A stretch of DNA of 64,000 bases, from contig OZ252296.1 in assembly GCA_965250245.1 (NCBI GenBank), forward strand, positions 2,976,001 to 3,040,000, in the 5' to 3' direction. The stretch is from JABDIP01 sp965250245. GTDB lineage: Bacteria > Pseudomonadota > Alphaproteobacteria > DSM-16000 > Inquilinaceae. Positions 8,323 to 16,387 of this stretch are shown piece by piece. The stretch's first letter is position 1. Each line of letters begins with the position of its first letter. Under the pieces are notes generated by a model. The model had not been told where the DNA came from, made no database searches, and saw only the letters and a list, made by a program, of their open reading frames with translations. The translations under genes were made by a program, and so were the position numbers.

Positions 8323-9302
8323 TTAGCGACCGAGCTGGACCAGCAGCTCGTCGACGAACTCCTTGCCGCCGACTTCGTCATAGAACGCCGGCCAGACCTC
8401 TTCCTTGGCGAGCGCGATCCACTGATCCTCGTCTTCCAGCGTGTGCACGGTGACGCCGGCTTCGATCATGCCCTGCTTGGCGGCGCCGGCCTGCTCCAGC
8501 TGGAACATCAGCGAATAAAGCTGCGCCTCCAGCCCGGCCCGCTCGATCATCGCCTGCTCCTCGGCGGAGAACTGCGAGAACGCGCGCGCGCCCATGACCA
8601 GCGGCTGCAGGGAGTAGTTGTAGTGGACCTCGGTCAGGTGATCCTGAACCTCGTGGAACTTCATGGTGTAGTTCACGATGTAGGGATTGTCCTGGCCGTC
8701 GATCACGCCCTGCTGCAGACCGGTGAACACCTCCGGCCACGCCATGGCGATCGGCGCCGCACCCCAGGCCTCATAGGTTGCCAGCATCACCCGGTTCTGC
8801 GGCACCCGGACCTTCATGCCTTCCAGATCGGCCAGGGTGGTGACCGGCCGGACCGAGTTGGTCAGGAAGCGGAAGTTGGAATAGGTCCAGCTGACGATCC
8901 GCAAGCCGCCGCCCCGGCGATCTCGTTCCACTTATCGTTCAGCGGGCCGGTGGTCATGGTGACCGCGTCGCTGGTGTTCTCGATGATGTAGGGCAGAGTC
9001 AGGGCGCCGAGCTCCTTGGCAAACGGCGTCACATTGCCGATGCCGACCAGGGCGAAGTCCAGGGTGCCCATGCGGGCGTTCTGCAGCATCTCGGTTTCGG
9101 CGCCGAGAGAGCCGCCGGGGAACAGCTCGACGGTGATCTCGCCGCCGGAATAACCCTCGACCAGTTCCTTGAAGCGGACCGCCAGCGCGCCCTGATCGGA
9201 ATCGATCGGATCGCCCATGCCGAGTCTGAGGGTCTTGGCCGCGGCCGGCCCGGTGACGGCGATCAGCGCCGTCATGACGACGACGAATGCATATCTCAAC
9301 AC
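8323..9302 (-). pseudogene. dctP: TRAP substrate-binding protein DctP, interrupted by a one-base frameshift
   Basis: Two minus-strand frames together encode a full DctP-family binding protein. The first runs from the GTG at 9302 (RBS aaaggag) with a signal peptide (LRYAFVVVMTALIAVTGPAAA) to about ...GPLNDKWNEIAG; the second continues GLRIVSWTYSNFRFLTNSVRP to the stop at 8323. The switch lies in the GCC-rich stretch 8901-8922. The span is 980 bases, and adding one base gives 981, or 326 residues, the normal length, so a single base is missing. Either the gene is inactivated or this is an assembly error in a homopolymer-like tract; everything else in the operon looks intact. Confidence 0.85.
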
Positions 9303-9346
9303 TGTGCCTCTCCTTTGGTTTGTCGTTTGGTTTTGGTGGTTGGTCA

Positions 9347-10588
9347 TCAGACGTGTTGGGAGTCGGGACCTCCGGCCGCCTCCATGGATTCCTTCAGGAC
9401 GGCGAGGATGGTGTCGCAATCCTCGGCGGTCAGGCCGACCGGGATGCGCATGTCCATCAGCGTCGCCAGGATGCGGTCGGCATTGGCCAGCGTGGCCTCC
9501 GACATGGCATAGCCCCATTGGTCGTAGCGGCTGGTGAAGCCGGCGGTGCGCGGCGCGCCGAACCATTTGAGGAACACGCCGCGGCTGCCGGCCTCGTCGA
9601 TGAAGCGCGCGATGCCATCACGGGACAGGCCGCTGACGCGGAACTGGATCGAGCTGCCGACATAGAATTCCCGCGCGTCGCGATAGATCGGCGCCAGCCC
9701 CGCGATGCCGCCCAGCCCGTCCTGGAGATGGTCATGGGCCGCGTTCCAGGATTCGACCCAGCCATCAAGGTGAGCGAGCTGCGGCCGCAGGAGGGCGGCA
9801 GTCAGCTCGGTCATGCGCATGCTGAAATTCGGCGTCGCGTCGCGGATCGCCTCGAAGGTGGCCGCGTCCGGACGGGCGGCGTGCTGCTCGTACATCATGT
9901 AGCTGCCGGACAGCACCGTCGCGCGGGCGGCGATCTCCGGACTGTCGGTGGCCAGGATGCCGCCCTCGCCGCCATTGATGTGCTTGAAGGTCTGGGCCGA
10001 GTAGCAGGCGACCTGGCCGAAGGTGCCGACCGCCCGGTCGTTCCAGCGCGCGCCCAGCGTGTGGGCGCAGTCCTCGACGATGTCGACGCCGTAGCGCTCA
10101 CACAGGGCCGCGATCGCCTCGACATCGCCGACATGGCCGCGCATGTGGGACAGCAACAGCACCCGCGAGCCGCTGGAACGGATCTTGGATTCCAGATCGT
10201 CGACATCGATCGACAGCGAGCGGTTGATGTCGACCAGCACCGGCCGGCAGGCGGCGTGCACGATGGCCCCGGGCACCGGTGCCAGGGTGAAGGCGTTGCA
10301 CAGCACCGGATCGCCGGGCTGCAGGCCGAGCGCCTTGAGGGCCAGGAACAGGGAGCAGCCGCAGGAATTGACCGCCAGCGCATAGGCGCGGCCGCAATAG
10401 GCGGCGAACTCCGCTTCGAACTTCGACGCCTCGCTGCCGCCGCCGGTGTCCTCGCCATAGCGGAACAGCCGGCCGGATTTCAGGATCTCCAGCGCCCGCG
10501 CGATCCCCTCTTCCGGGATCGGCACCGGATCGCTCATGACCTTGGTGAAGACCGTGCGGCCCCTACCCTCTTCGCGCCGTCGATCCAT
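9347..10588 (-). CDS. DegT/DnrJ/EryC1/StrS-type PLP aminotransferase
   Basis: A 413-residue fold-type I PLP enzyme. SAQTFKHINGGEGG holds the Schiff-base lysine in the TFKHIN.GEGG context, and VDIVEDCAHTLG supplies the Asp that contacts the pyridine nitrogen. The family usually transaminates keto-sugars or cyclitols. I chose the ATG at 10588 (aggggagg upstream); another ATG at 10534 starts MSDPVPIPEEG and is also possible. It is the first gene of an operon with dctPQM (44 bp before dctP) and sits behind a LacI-type operator. Its presence with a transporter suggests catabolism or modification of an imported amino-sugar or cyclitol-like compound, which is inference. Confidence 0.85.
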   Translation of the reverse strand: MDRRREEGRGRTVFTKVMSDPVPIPEEGIARALEILKSGRLFRYGEDTGGGSEASKFEAEFAAYCGRAYALAVNSCGCSLFLALKALGLQPGDPVLCNAFTLAPVPGAIVHAACRPVLVDINRSLSIDVDDLESKIRSSGSRVLLLSHMRGHVGDVEAIAALCERYGVDIVEDCAHTLGARWNDRAVGTFGQVACYSAQTFKHINGGEGGILATDSPEIAARATVLSGSYMMYEQHAARPDAATFEAIRDATPNFSMRMTELTAALLRPQLAHLDGWVESWNAAHDHLQDGLGGIAGLAPIYRDAREFYVGSSIQFRVSGLSRDGIARFIDEAGSRGVFLKWFGAPRTAGFTSRYDQWGYAMSEATLANADRILATLMDMRIPVGLTAEDCDTILAVLKESMEAAGGPDSQHV

Positions 10589-10630
10589 CGATCGCCAGCC
10601 TCCCCTCTTCGGCATCTGATCGGCCGAATT

Positions 10631-10644
10631 TGTAAGCGCTTTCA
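10631..10644. promoter_or_regulatory. LacI-family operator 1
   Basis: TGTAAGCGCTTTCA is a near-perfect palindrome centred on GCGC and matches the general LacI/GalR operator TGWAANCGNTTWCA. It lies between the divergent aminotransferase-dctPQM operon and the lacI gene, so it can control both. Confidence 0.75.
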
Positions 10645-10765
10645 TACTGAGTTGGCATTCGATCACCGTCAAGGCTTAATATGCCGGCGACACCGATCGT
10701 CACCGGGATCCCACCGGCTCCCGCGGGCGGCGACGGCGCCAGGAACAGGATCGCGGACCCGACAT

Positions 10766-11788
10766 ATGGCCAAGCCCGACAAGCCGGTGACCCTGAAGGA
10801 CGTGGCCGACCGCGCCGGCGTTTCGACCGCCACGGTGTCGCGCTGCATCAACCAGCCGGAGACGGTCCGGCCGGACCGCCGGGCCCGGGTCGAAGCGGCG
10901 GTCGCAGCACTGGGATACATCCCGCACGGCGCCGCCAAGGCCCTGGCCTCGAAGCGCTCGCGGATGATCGGCGCGGTCTTTCCACGCCTCAACAGCATCC
11001 TGTTCGGCAGCTTCTTCGGCGAGCTGCAGCGGCAGTTGGACGATGTCGGCTATCTGCTGGTGGTCTCCACCTCCGGCTACAACGCGACCACCGAAACGGC
11101 GCAGGTGCGGCACCTGGTGTCGCGCGGCGTCGATGGAGTGGTCCTGGTGGGGCACGATCATTCCGAGGAGGTGGCCCGCACGCTGACGCGCAACGGCATC
11201 CCCTATGTGGTGACCTGGGCGTGGAACGACGCGGCGTCGGCGGCGCAGATCGGTTTCGCCAACGCCGAGGGCATGGCGAAGATGGCCGACTACGTGGCCG
11301 GGCTGGGCCACCGGCGGATCGCGCTGATCTCCGGCGAGACCGGGCACAACGACCGCGCCCGCGACCGCCTGGAAGGCGCCCGCACGCGACTGCGGGAACT
11401 CGGGCCCGGCCTGCCGGAGGACATGATCGAGCGGGTGCCCTTCGAGATCGACGAGGGTGCCGCCGCCTTCGCCCGGCTGATGGACCGGCCGGAGCCGCCG
11501 ACGGCGGTGCTGTGCGGCTCGGATCTGTTCGCCTTCGGCGCCCTGCGCGAGGCCCGGCGGCGCGGATTGCGGGTTCCGGGCGACGTGACCGTGGTCGGGT
11601 TCGACGATACCGAACTCGCCGCCTGCACGATCCCGGCGCTGACCACCCTGCGCACGCCGCGCACCCTGATGGCGACCCGCACCGCCGAGGCGCTGATCGA
11701 CCGGCTGGAGAACAACCGTGAACTCCGGTCCATCCGGCTGGAGACCGACCTCATCATCCGCGAGAGCAGCGGACTGCCACCGGACTGA
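10766..11788 (+). CDS. LacI/GalR family transcriptional regulator
   Basis: A 340-residue regulator with an N-terminal HTH (LKDVADRAGVSTATVSR, about residues 9-25) and hinge helix (GAAKALASKRSRMIG), followed by a periplasmic-binding-protein-like effector domain (VVGFDDTELAACTIPALTTL). The ATG at 10766 starts MAKPDKPVTLKDV, the usual spacing before the HTH. It is divergent from the aminotransferase-TRAP operon. Two LacI-type operators flank the gene (10631-10644 and 11825-11838), which differ at one position when aligned in opposite orientation. A sugar-like inducer is expected from the family, but its identity is unknown. Confidence 0.93.
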   Translation: MAKPDKPVTLKDVADRAGVSTATVSRCINQPETVRPDRRARVEAAVAALGYIPHGAAKALASKRSRMIGAVFPRLNSILFGSFFGELQRQLDDVGYLLVVSTSGYNATTETAQVRHLVSRGVDGVVLVGHDHSEEVARTLTRNGIPYVVTWAWNDAASAAQIGFANAEGMAKMADYVAGLGHRRIALISGETGHNDRARDRLEGARTRLRELGPGLPEDMIERVPFEIDEGAAAFARLMDRPEPPTAVLCGSDLFAFGALREARRRGLRVPGDVTVVGFDDTELAACTIPALTTLRTPRTLMATRTAEALIDRLENNRELRSIRLETDLIIRESSGLPPD

Positions 11789-11824
11789 GTCGCGCCCGGT
11801 CGGTCGATCCGGACAGCGCGATTT

Positions 11825-11838
11825 TGAAACCGCTTACA
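11825..11838. promoter_or_regulatory. LacI-family operator 2, between convergent genes
   Basis: TGAAACCGCTTACA matches the reverse complement of operator 1 at 13 of 14 positions. It lies 36 bp after the lacI stop and just after the end of the convergent PhyH gene, not at a promoter. Looping with operator 1 (about 1.2 kb away) is a possible role. Confidence 0.6.
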
Positions 11839-11843
11839 GAAAC

Positions 11844-12551
11844 TCAGACCGGCTTGGCGAAGTGGCGTTGTTGGCCGGTGGCCGGGTCGATCATCGGTTC
11901 CGGCGCGTATTGGCAAACATAGGCGCGGCGGCGGCGGTCGGTGGTGTTTGCGCCCGACCGGTGCAGGGTCAGGCTGGAGAAGGCCACGATTGTGCCGGCC
12001 GGGCATTCGATGGGGATGCCGGGGTCGTCGCCGTCATAGCCCACCCGCTCCTTGTTCACCTCATCCCAGCGATGCGGCTCGATCTCCGGCTGGCGGTCCA
12101 GGTCGCGGGGGATCAGATAGACGCAGCCATTCGCCTCGCTGGCTGGGTCCAGCGCGATCCAGAAGGTGACATAGGGCTTGTGGTCGAATCCCACATAGCC
12201 GCCATCCTGATGCCAGGCGAAGCTGGCGCCGCTGTTGGCGCCCTTGACCACGAACTGCTCGACGAACAGATGCGGCGTCGGGCCGACCAGGGCCGTGGTC
12301 AGCGCCCGCATGCGGTCGCCGAAGAGGAAGGATTCCACGGCCGGGAAATCCTCGTGGCGCAGTCGGAGGAAGCGCCGGTCCTCGCCGCGGCCGATATCGT
12401 GATAGCGGCCCTTGCCGTCGTCGTCGACGGCCTCGCCGAGCAGGGTGTCGGCGGCATCCGTGAGTGCGGACAGCTCCTCGGCGGACAGCGGATCAGGCAG
12501 GATGCAATAGCCCTGGCGGCGAAAGTCGGCGGCAAAGGATTGGTCAGTCAT
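11844..12551 (-). CDS. phytanoyl-CoA dioxygenase (PhyH) family protein
   Basis: A 235-residue Fe(II)/2-oxoglutarate oxygenase. FAWHQDGGYVGF carries the H-x-D of the iron-binding facial triad and SSLTLHRSGANTT the distal His, with a nearby Arg-rich stretch (TDRRRRAYV) for 2-oxoglutarate. FWIALDPASEANGCVYLIP is the typical PhyH strand. It should hydroxylate or oxidatively cleave a small organic substrate that cannot be named. It is convergent with lacI and divergent from an AraC-type regulator, which may control it. Confidence 0.88.
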   Translation of the reverse strand: MTDQSFAADFRRQGYCILPDPLSAEELSALTDAADTLLGEAVDDDGKGRYHDIGRGEDRRFLRLRHEDFPAVESFLFGDRMRALTTALVGPTPHLFVEQFVVKGANSGASFAWHQDGGYVGFDHKPYVTFWIALDPASEANGCVYLIPRDLDRQPEIEPHRWDEVNKERVGYDGDDPGIPIECPAGTIVAFSSLTLHRSGANTTDRRRRAYVCQYAPEPMIDPATGQQRHFAKPV

Positions 12552-12650
12552 CTCGGCGCTCCGAGCTGCGATATCGCATTTCGCGCCACCCTATCGGCAG
12601 AGTTGCTCACTGTCTTTGCAGTTCCTGGCAAAAACATTACATTTCGCGTC

Positions 12651-13448
12651 ATGCCTGCGGCCAACCGCTTCCTGCCGCCCTCGGTTCCCGGACGCTGCTG
12701 GCTGCGCTCCGACCGCCGGCGCTTCGACACCGAGCCCAGACGCCACGCGGAGCTGGTGGCGCTGCACGTCGTGTCCGGGCGCATGCGCTACCTGATCGAC
12801 CGGCGCATCGTCACGCTGGGCCCGGGCGCGCTGCTGTTCGCCCATAGCGACCAGTCCCACCTGCTGTTGTCGGAGAGCCCGGATTTCGACATGTGGGTGC
12901 TGGTGATCGCGCAATCGGTGCTGCGGCCGCGACGGCTCTACCCGCCCCGCCTGGCGGCGGCGCTCGACACCGAGCCGGGCGCGCGCATCGTGTCGCCGGA
13001 GGCGGCCGACGAACTGGCGGCAATCGCCGCACCGCTTCGGCTGACCGACGACCCGGACCTGATGACCGCCGGATTGAAATGGTGGACGGCGCGGGCCTGG
13101 AGCGCCTGGCGCGAGGCCGAGACCATGGCCGGGACCCAGGTCCATCCCGCGGTGCGCCGCGCCGCCGAGACCATCCGCACCGCGCCGGACCTGGCCCTGG
13201 CCGACGTTGCACGCCACGCCGGCCTGAGCCCGTCGCGCCTGGGCCGTGTGTTCAAGGCGCAAACCGGACGCAGCCTCACCCAGTTCCGCACCGAATGCCG
13301 GCTGGCGCTGGTCGACCGGGCCATGGCGGAGCCCGATCCCCGAGGGCTGACCACGGCCGCGCTCGATGCGGGCTTCGGCAGCTATGCGCAGTTCTACCGG
13401 GTCTTCGTCGCCGCGCGGGGCGCCGGGCCTCGGCAATACTACGCTTGA
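12651..13448 (+). CDS. AraC family transcriptional regulator
   Basis: A 265-residue protein with an N-terminal cupin-like sensor region (VALHVVSGRMRYLIDRR...LGPGALLFAHSDQSH) and a C-terminal double HTH (LADVARHAGLSPSRLGRVFKAQ and AALDAGFGSYAQFYRVF). The ATG at 12651 is the first good start after the divergent PhyH promoter region. The 99-bp gap carries two copies of CATTTCGCG (12577-12585 and 12640-12648), possible operator half-sites. AraC proteins of this layout normally activate a neighbouring catabolic gene, here most simply PhyH. Confidence 0.88.
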   Translation: MPAANRFLPPSVPGRCWLRSDRRRFDTEPRRHAELVALHVVSGRMRYLIDRRIVTLGPGALLFAHSDQSHLLLSESPDFDMWVLVIAQSVLRPRRLYPPRLAAALDTEPGARIVSPEAADELAAIAAPLRLTDDPDLMTAGLKWWTARAWSAWREAETMAGTQVHPAVRRAAETIRTAPDLALADVARHAGLSPSRLGRVFKAQTGRSLTQFRTECRLALVDRAMAEPDPRGLTTAALDAGFGSYAQFYRVFVAARGAGPRQYYA

Positions 13449-13512
13449 GCCTTGCGCCCGGCGCGCGGACGCGTCGAAATGGCGGAGTACGAACGGGGAG
13501 GAACCGGGTCCG

Positions 13513-13980
13513 ATGGAGAGTTCGAGGGCGGCGACGCGGCGGATCGGTATCGGCTGCGACCATCTGGGGCTTGAGCTGAAGCGCAGCCTGCGGGCGCATC
13601 TGGAGGCGCAGGGGCTGGAGGTCACCGATATCGGCGTCGAGGATGCCGAGCCGGTCGACTATCCGGATATCGGCGCCACCCTGGCGCGGCGGCTGGCCGA
13701 TGGCGAGTTCGAGCGGGGCGTGCTGGTCTGCGGCACCGGCGCCGGCATGGCGATCGCCGCCAACAAGGTGGCCGGCGTGCGCGCCGTCTGCGTTACCGAC
13801 CCCTACACCGCGGAGCGCGCCATCGCCTCAAACAACGCCCAGGTCATCACCTTCGGGGCGCAGATCACCGGCGCATCGGTCGCCCGCATGCTGCTGGACA
13901 TCTACCTGGCCAACGAATTCCAGGGCGGCCGCTCGGCACCGAAGGTCGCCAAGCTCGAGGCCCTAGACGCCGAGCGCTAG
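13513..13980 (+). CDS. rpiB: RpiB/LacA/LacB family sugar-phosphate isomerase
   Basis: A 155-residue protein with the family signatures GCDHLGLELK (the Asp-His pair at the phosphate/ring-opening site) and CGTGAGMAIAANKVAGVRA with the catalytic-region Cys and the anion hole. Family members isomerise ribose-5-phosphate or other aldose/ketose phosphates in the cytoplasm. Which sugar is used here is not decided; a pentose phosphate or tetrulose phosphate is possible. The ATG at 13513 has ggggagg upstream. It ends at 13980 in a CTAG shared with the stop codon of the convergent MocR gene. Confidence 0.85.
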   Translation: MESSRAATRRIGIGCDHLGLELKRSLRAHLEAQGLEVTDIGVEDAEPVDYPDIGATLARRLADGEFERGVLVCGTGAGMAIAANKVAGVRAVCVTDPYTAERAIASNNAQVITFGAQITGASVARMLLDIYLANEFQGGRSAPKVAKLEALDAER

Positions 13981-15428
13981 CGGTCAGCTATCCGCTCCAA
14001 CACTTCCGCCAGTGTCTCCGTCGCGGCCTCCAGCGCCGGGGCGTCCCAGCCGGCATAGCCGAGCAGCAGGCCGGCGATCGGCGCCGGGCCGCGGTAGAGG
14101 GTGGAGAGCGGAGACACGTCGGTGCCGGCTTTCGTGCAGCGCCGGGTGATGGCGACATCATCGGCCCCGGAGAGCGGGCCGGCGAAGCGCGCCACCAGGT
14201 GCATTCCGTAATCCTGCGGTTCGACATGCAGCAGGCCGGCCAGCCGGCGCGCGATGGCGTCCAGCAGGATGCGTTGCCGGGCGGCGTAGAGCCGGCGCAT
14301 GCGGCGGATATGGGCGGCGAAGGCCCCGCTGATGACGAACTCCGCCAGGGCCGGCTGCGCGACCATGGAGGCGTGGCCGCCGATCAGCCTTTGAACCGCC
14401 AGAAGGTCGTCCACCGCCTCCGGCGGCGCGACCACGTAGCCCAGCCTGAGGGCGCGGAACATCACCTTGGTGAAGCTGCCGAGATAGAACACCCGCCCGC
14501 CGCCATCGAGCCCGGACAGCGGCGCGATGGGTCGGCCGGCATAGCGGAACTCGCTGTCGTAATCGTCCTCGATGACGTAGCCGCCGGTCTCCGCCGCCCA
14601 GTCGAGCAGGCTGAGCCGCCGCGCCAGGCTCATGGTCATGCCGAGCGGGAACTGCCGTGACGGGGTGACGACCGCCAGGCGTGCATCGGGTGCGGCCCGC
14701 CGACCCGCATCCACGTCCAGCCCGTCGGCATCGACCGGGACCGGAACCGGGCGCAGGCCGACCGTGGCCAGGGCGCTGTGGGTCTTCGGATAGCCCGGAT
14801 CCTCGACCCAGGCGGCGTCGCCGTTCCGCAGAAGGGCCCGGGCCACCAGCTCGATGGATTCCGTGGCACTGGCGGTGACGATCACCTGCCGCCAGTCGCA
14901 CGGCACGCCACGCACCAGCCGCAGATGATCGGCGATCGCCCGGCGCAGCGGCTCATATCCGCCGGCCCCGCCATAGAACATCTGGCTGTCCGGGCTGCGC
15001 CAGGATCGGGCCAGCGCACGGCTCCACGGGCCGGCCGGGAATGCCGCCGGATCGGCTGCGCCCAGATCGAACGGCCGGCCCGGAAGCCTAGGCTGGGGGC
15101 CGGCGACCGGGACAGGCTTGCGCCGTGCGCCGTTGGCGCCGTCCTGGCGCGGCGCGGACTGTGTCGGCAAATCCGCCACATACATGCCTGCGCCCTGCCG
15201 TCCTTCCAGGAAACCCTCCGCGGAGAGCTGGTCGTAGGCGGTCACGGCGGTGGTGCGGGAAATGCCCAGTTCGGCGGCCAAGGACCGGGATGCGGGCAGT
15301 CTTCGGCCAGGGGCCAGCCGGCCGGACAGGATCAGATCCCGGATCTGCCGGTAGAGCTGCAGCGAAAGTGGCGTGGCCGCCGTTCGGTCCAGCGCCAATG
15401 CCGGCGTCGCCATCCCCGGCTGCATCAT
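13977..15428 (-). CDS. MocR/PdxR-type regulator (GntR HTH fused to aminotransferase-like domain)
   Basis: A 483-residue protein with an N-terminal winged HTH (PLSLQLYRQIRDLIL, then LPASRSLAAELGISRTTA) joined by a linker to a fold-type I aminotransferase domain (about residues 110-483). YLGSFTKVMFRALRLGY holds the PLP-binding lysine and VIEDDYDSEFRY the pyridine-binding Asp. MocR proteins sense PLP or an amino-compound aldimine. It is divergent from a PPOX-fold gene, with 108 bp between them holding ATTGG-type repeats and an 8-bp inverted repeat, so it probably controls that gene and itself. Confidence 0.92.
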   Translation of the reverse strand: MMQPGMATPALALDRTAATPLSLQLYRQIRDLILSGRLAPGRRLPASRSLAAELGISRTTAVTAYDQLSAEGFLEGRQGAGMYVADLPTQSAPRQDGANGARRKPVPVAGPQPRLPGRPFDLGAADPAAFPAGPWSRALARSWRSPDSQMFYGGAGGYEPLRRAIADHLRLVRGVPCDWRQVIVTASATESIELVARALLRNGDAAWVEDPGYPKTHSALATVGLRPVPVPVDADGLDVDAGRRAAPDARLAVVTPSRQFPLGMTMSLARRLSLLDWAAETGGYVIEDDYDSEFRYAGRPIAPLSGLDGGGRVFYLGSFTKVMFRALRLGYVVAPPEAVDDLLAVQRLIGGHASMVAQPALAEFVISGAFAAHIRRMRRLYAARQRILLDAIARRLAGLLHVEPQDYGMHLVARFAGPLSGADDVAITRRCTKAGTDVSPLSTLYRGPAPIAGLLLGYAGWDAPALEAATETLAEVLERIADR

Positions 15429-15448
15429 GGCGGATGCCTTCGTTCAAA

Positions 15449-15498
15449 ATTGGACTGTCAGAATGATATCAGATTGGCTCTTTCCATAAAGCCAATCT
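15449..15498. promoter_or_regulatory. candidate MocR operator region
   Basis: AGATTGGC (15471-15478) and GCCAATCT (15491-15498) form a perfect inverted repeat with a 12-bp spacer, and a further ATTGG box lies at 15449-15453 in direct orientation. MocR regulators such as PdxR bind combinations of direct and inverted repeats in divergent promoters, which fits this position. Confidence 0.55.
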
Positions 15499-15536
15499 GG
15501 GCCTATCCAAGCCGCCATCTTGACGGAGGCCGGACC

Positions 15537-16187
15537 ATGACCGAATTGGCGCCCACGGAGCGGACGCGACTACGCCGCGTGCACCAGCGCGGCCATTACG
15601 ATCGCGAATCGATCGACGGCATCCTCGATGCCGGGATGATCTGCCATGTCGGCTATGTCATCGACGGCCGGCCCTATGTGACGCCGACAATCTATTGGCG
15701 CGAAGGCGACCGGGTGTATTGGCACGGCTCGTCGGCCAGCCGCATGCTCCGCAAGGCCGAGGACGCGGAAGTCTGCCTGACGGTCACCCATGTCGACGGG
15801 CTGGTGCTGGCGCGCTCGGCCTTCCATCATTCCGCCAACTACCGGTCGGTCATGCTGTTCGGCCGGGCCGCCAAGGTCGCCGATCCGGTGGACAAGACCA
15901 ACCGGCTGAAGACCTTCGTCGACCAGCTCTATCCCGGACGCTGGGAAGAGCTGCGGCCGATGACCGAACAGGAGCTGAAGGCCACGACGATCCTGTCGAT
16001 CCCGATCGACGAGGCGTCGGCCAAGGTGCGCACCGGCCCGCCGGTCGACGACGAGGAAGACTACGCCCTGCCCGTCTGGGCCGGGACGGTGCCGATCGGC
16101 GACGTGTATGGCGCGCCGGAACCCTGCCCGCGGCTGGCCGAGGGCACGCCGTTGCCAGAGCACGTCACGGCGCTCGGCACGGGCTAG
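15537..16187 (+). CDS. pyridoxamine 5'-phosphate oxidase-fold flavin-binding protein
   Basis: A 216-residue split-barrel protein of the PPOX class: ILDAGMICHVGYVIDGRPYVTPTIYW, then YWHGSSASRML, then MLFGRAAKVAD. It resembles the NimA-like flavin-nucleotide-binding group often found next to MocR regulators rather than true PdxH. It may bind FMN and reduce a small substrate; its reaction is unknown. The ATG at 15537 has GGAGG seven bases upstream (tgacggaggccggacc). Control by the divergent MocR protein is likely. It is followed by a family A repeat. Confidence 0.85.
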   Translation: MTELAPTERTRLRRVHQRGHYDRESIDGILDAGMICHVGYVIDGRPYVTPTIYWREGDRVYWHGSSASRMLRKAEDAEVCLTVTHVDGLVLARSAFHHSANYRSVMLFGRAAKVADPVDKTNRLKTFVDQLYPGRWEELRPMTEQELKATTILSIPIDEASAKVRTGPPVDDEEDYALPVWAGTVPIGDVYGAPEPCPRLAEGTPLPEHVTALGTG

Positions 16188-16244
16188 CCGCCAGCCTTTC
16201 TAGCGAAAGCGTTCTGAATCCAGCGCTTGCGGAATCGCCTCTTG

Positions 16245-16372
16245 CCCTCACCCGGTCACCGCTGTCGCGGTATCCACCCTCTCCCAGAGGGAGAGGGTTT
16301 GTGACGCTGCCCGTTTGAAACCTCTCCCTCTGGGAGAGGGTGGGTGTCGCGCAGGCGACGACCGGGTGAGGG
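16245..16372. repeat. intergenic palindromic repeat, family A copy 3
   Basis: About 128 bp bounded by CCCTCACCCGGTC and GACCGGGTGAGGG, with internal CCCTCTCCC/GGGAGAGGG pairs. It lies between two convergent genes, as copy 1 does. Confidence 0.85.
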
Positions 16373-16387
16373 CCGGTCCGGTGCCCG

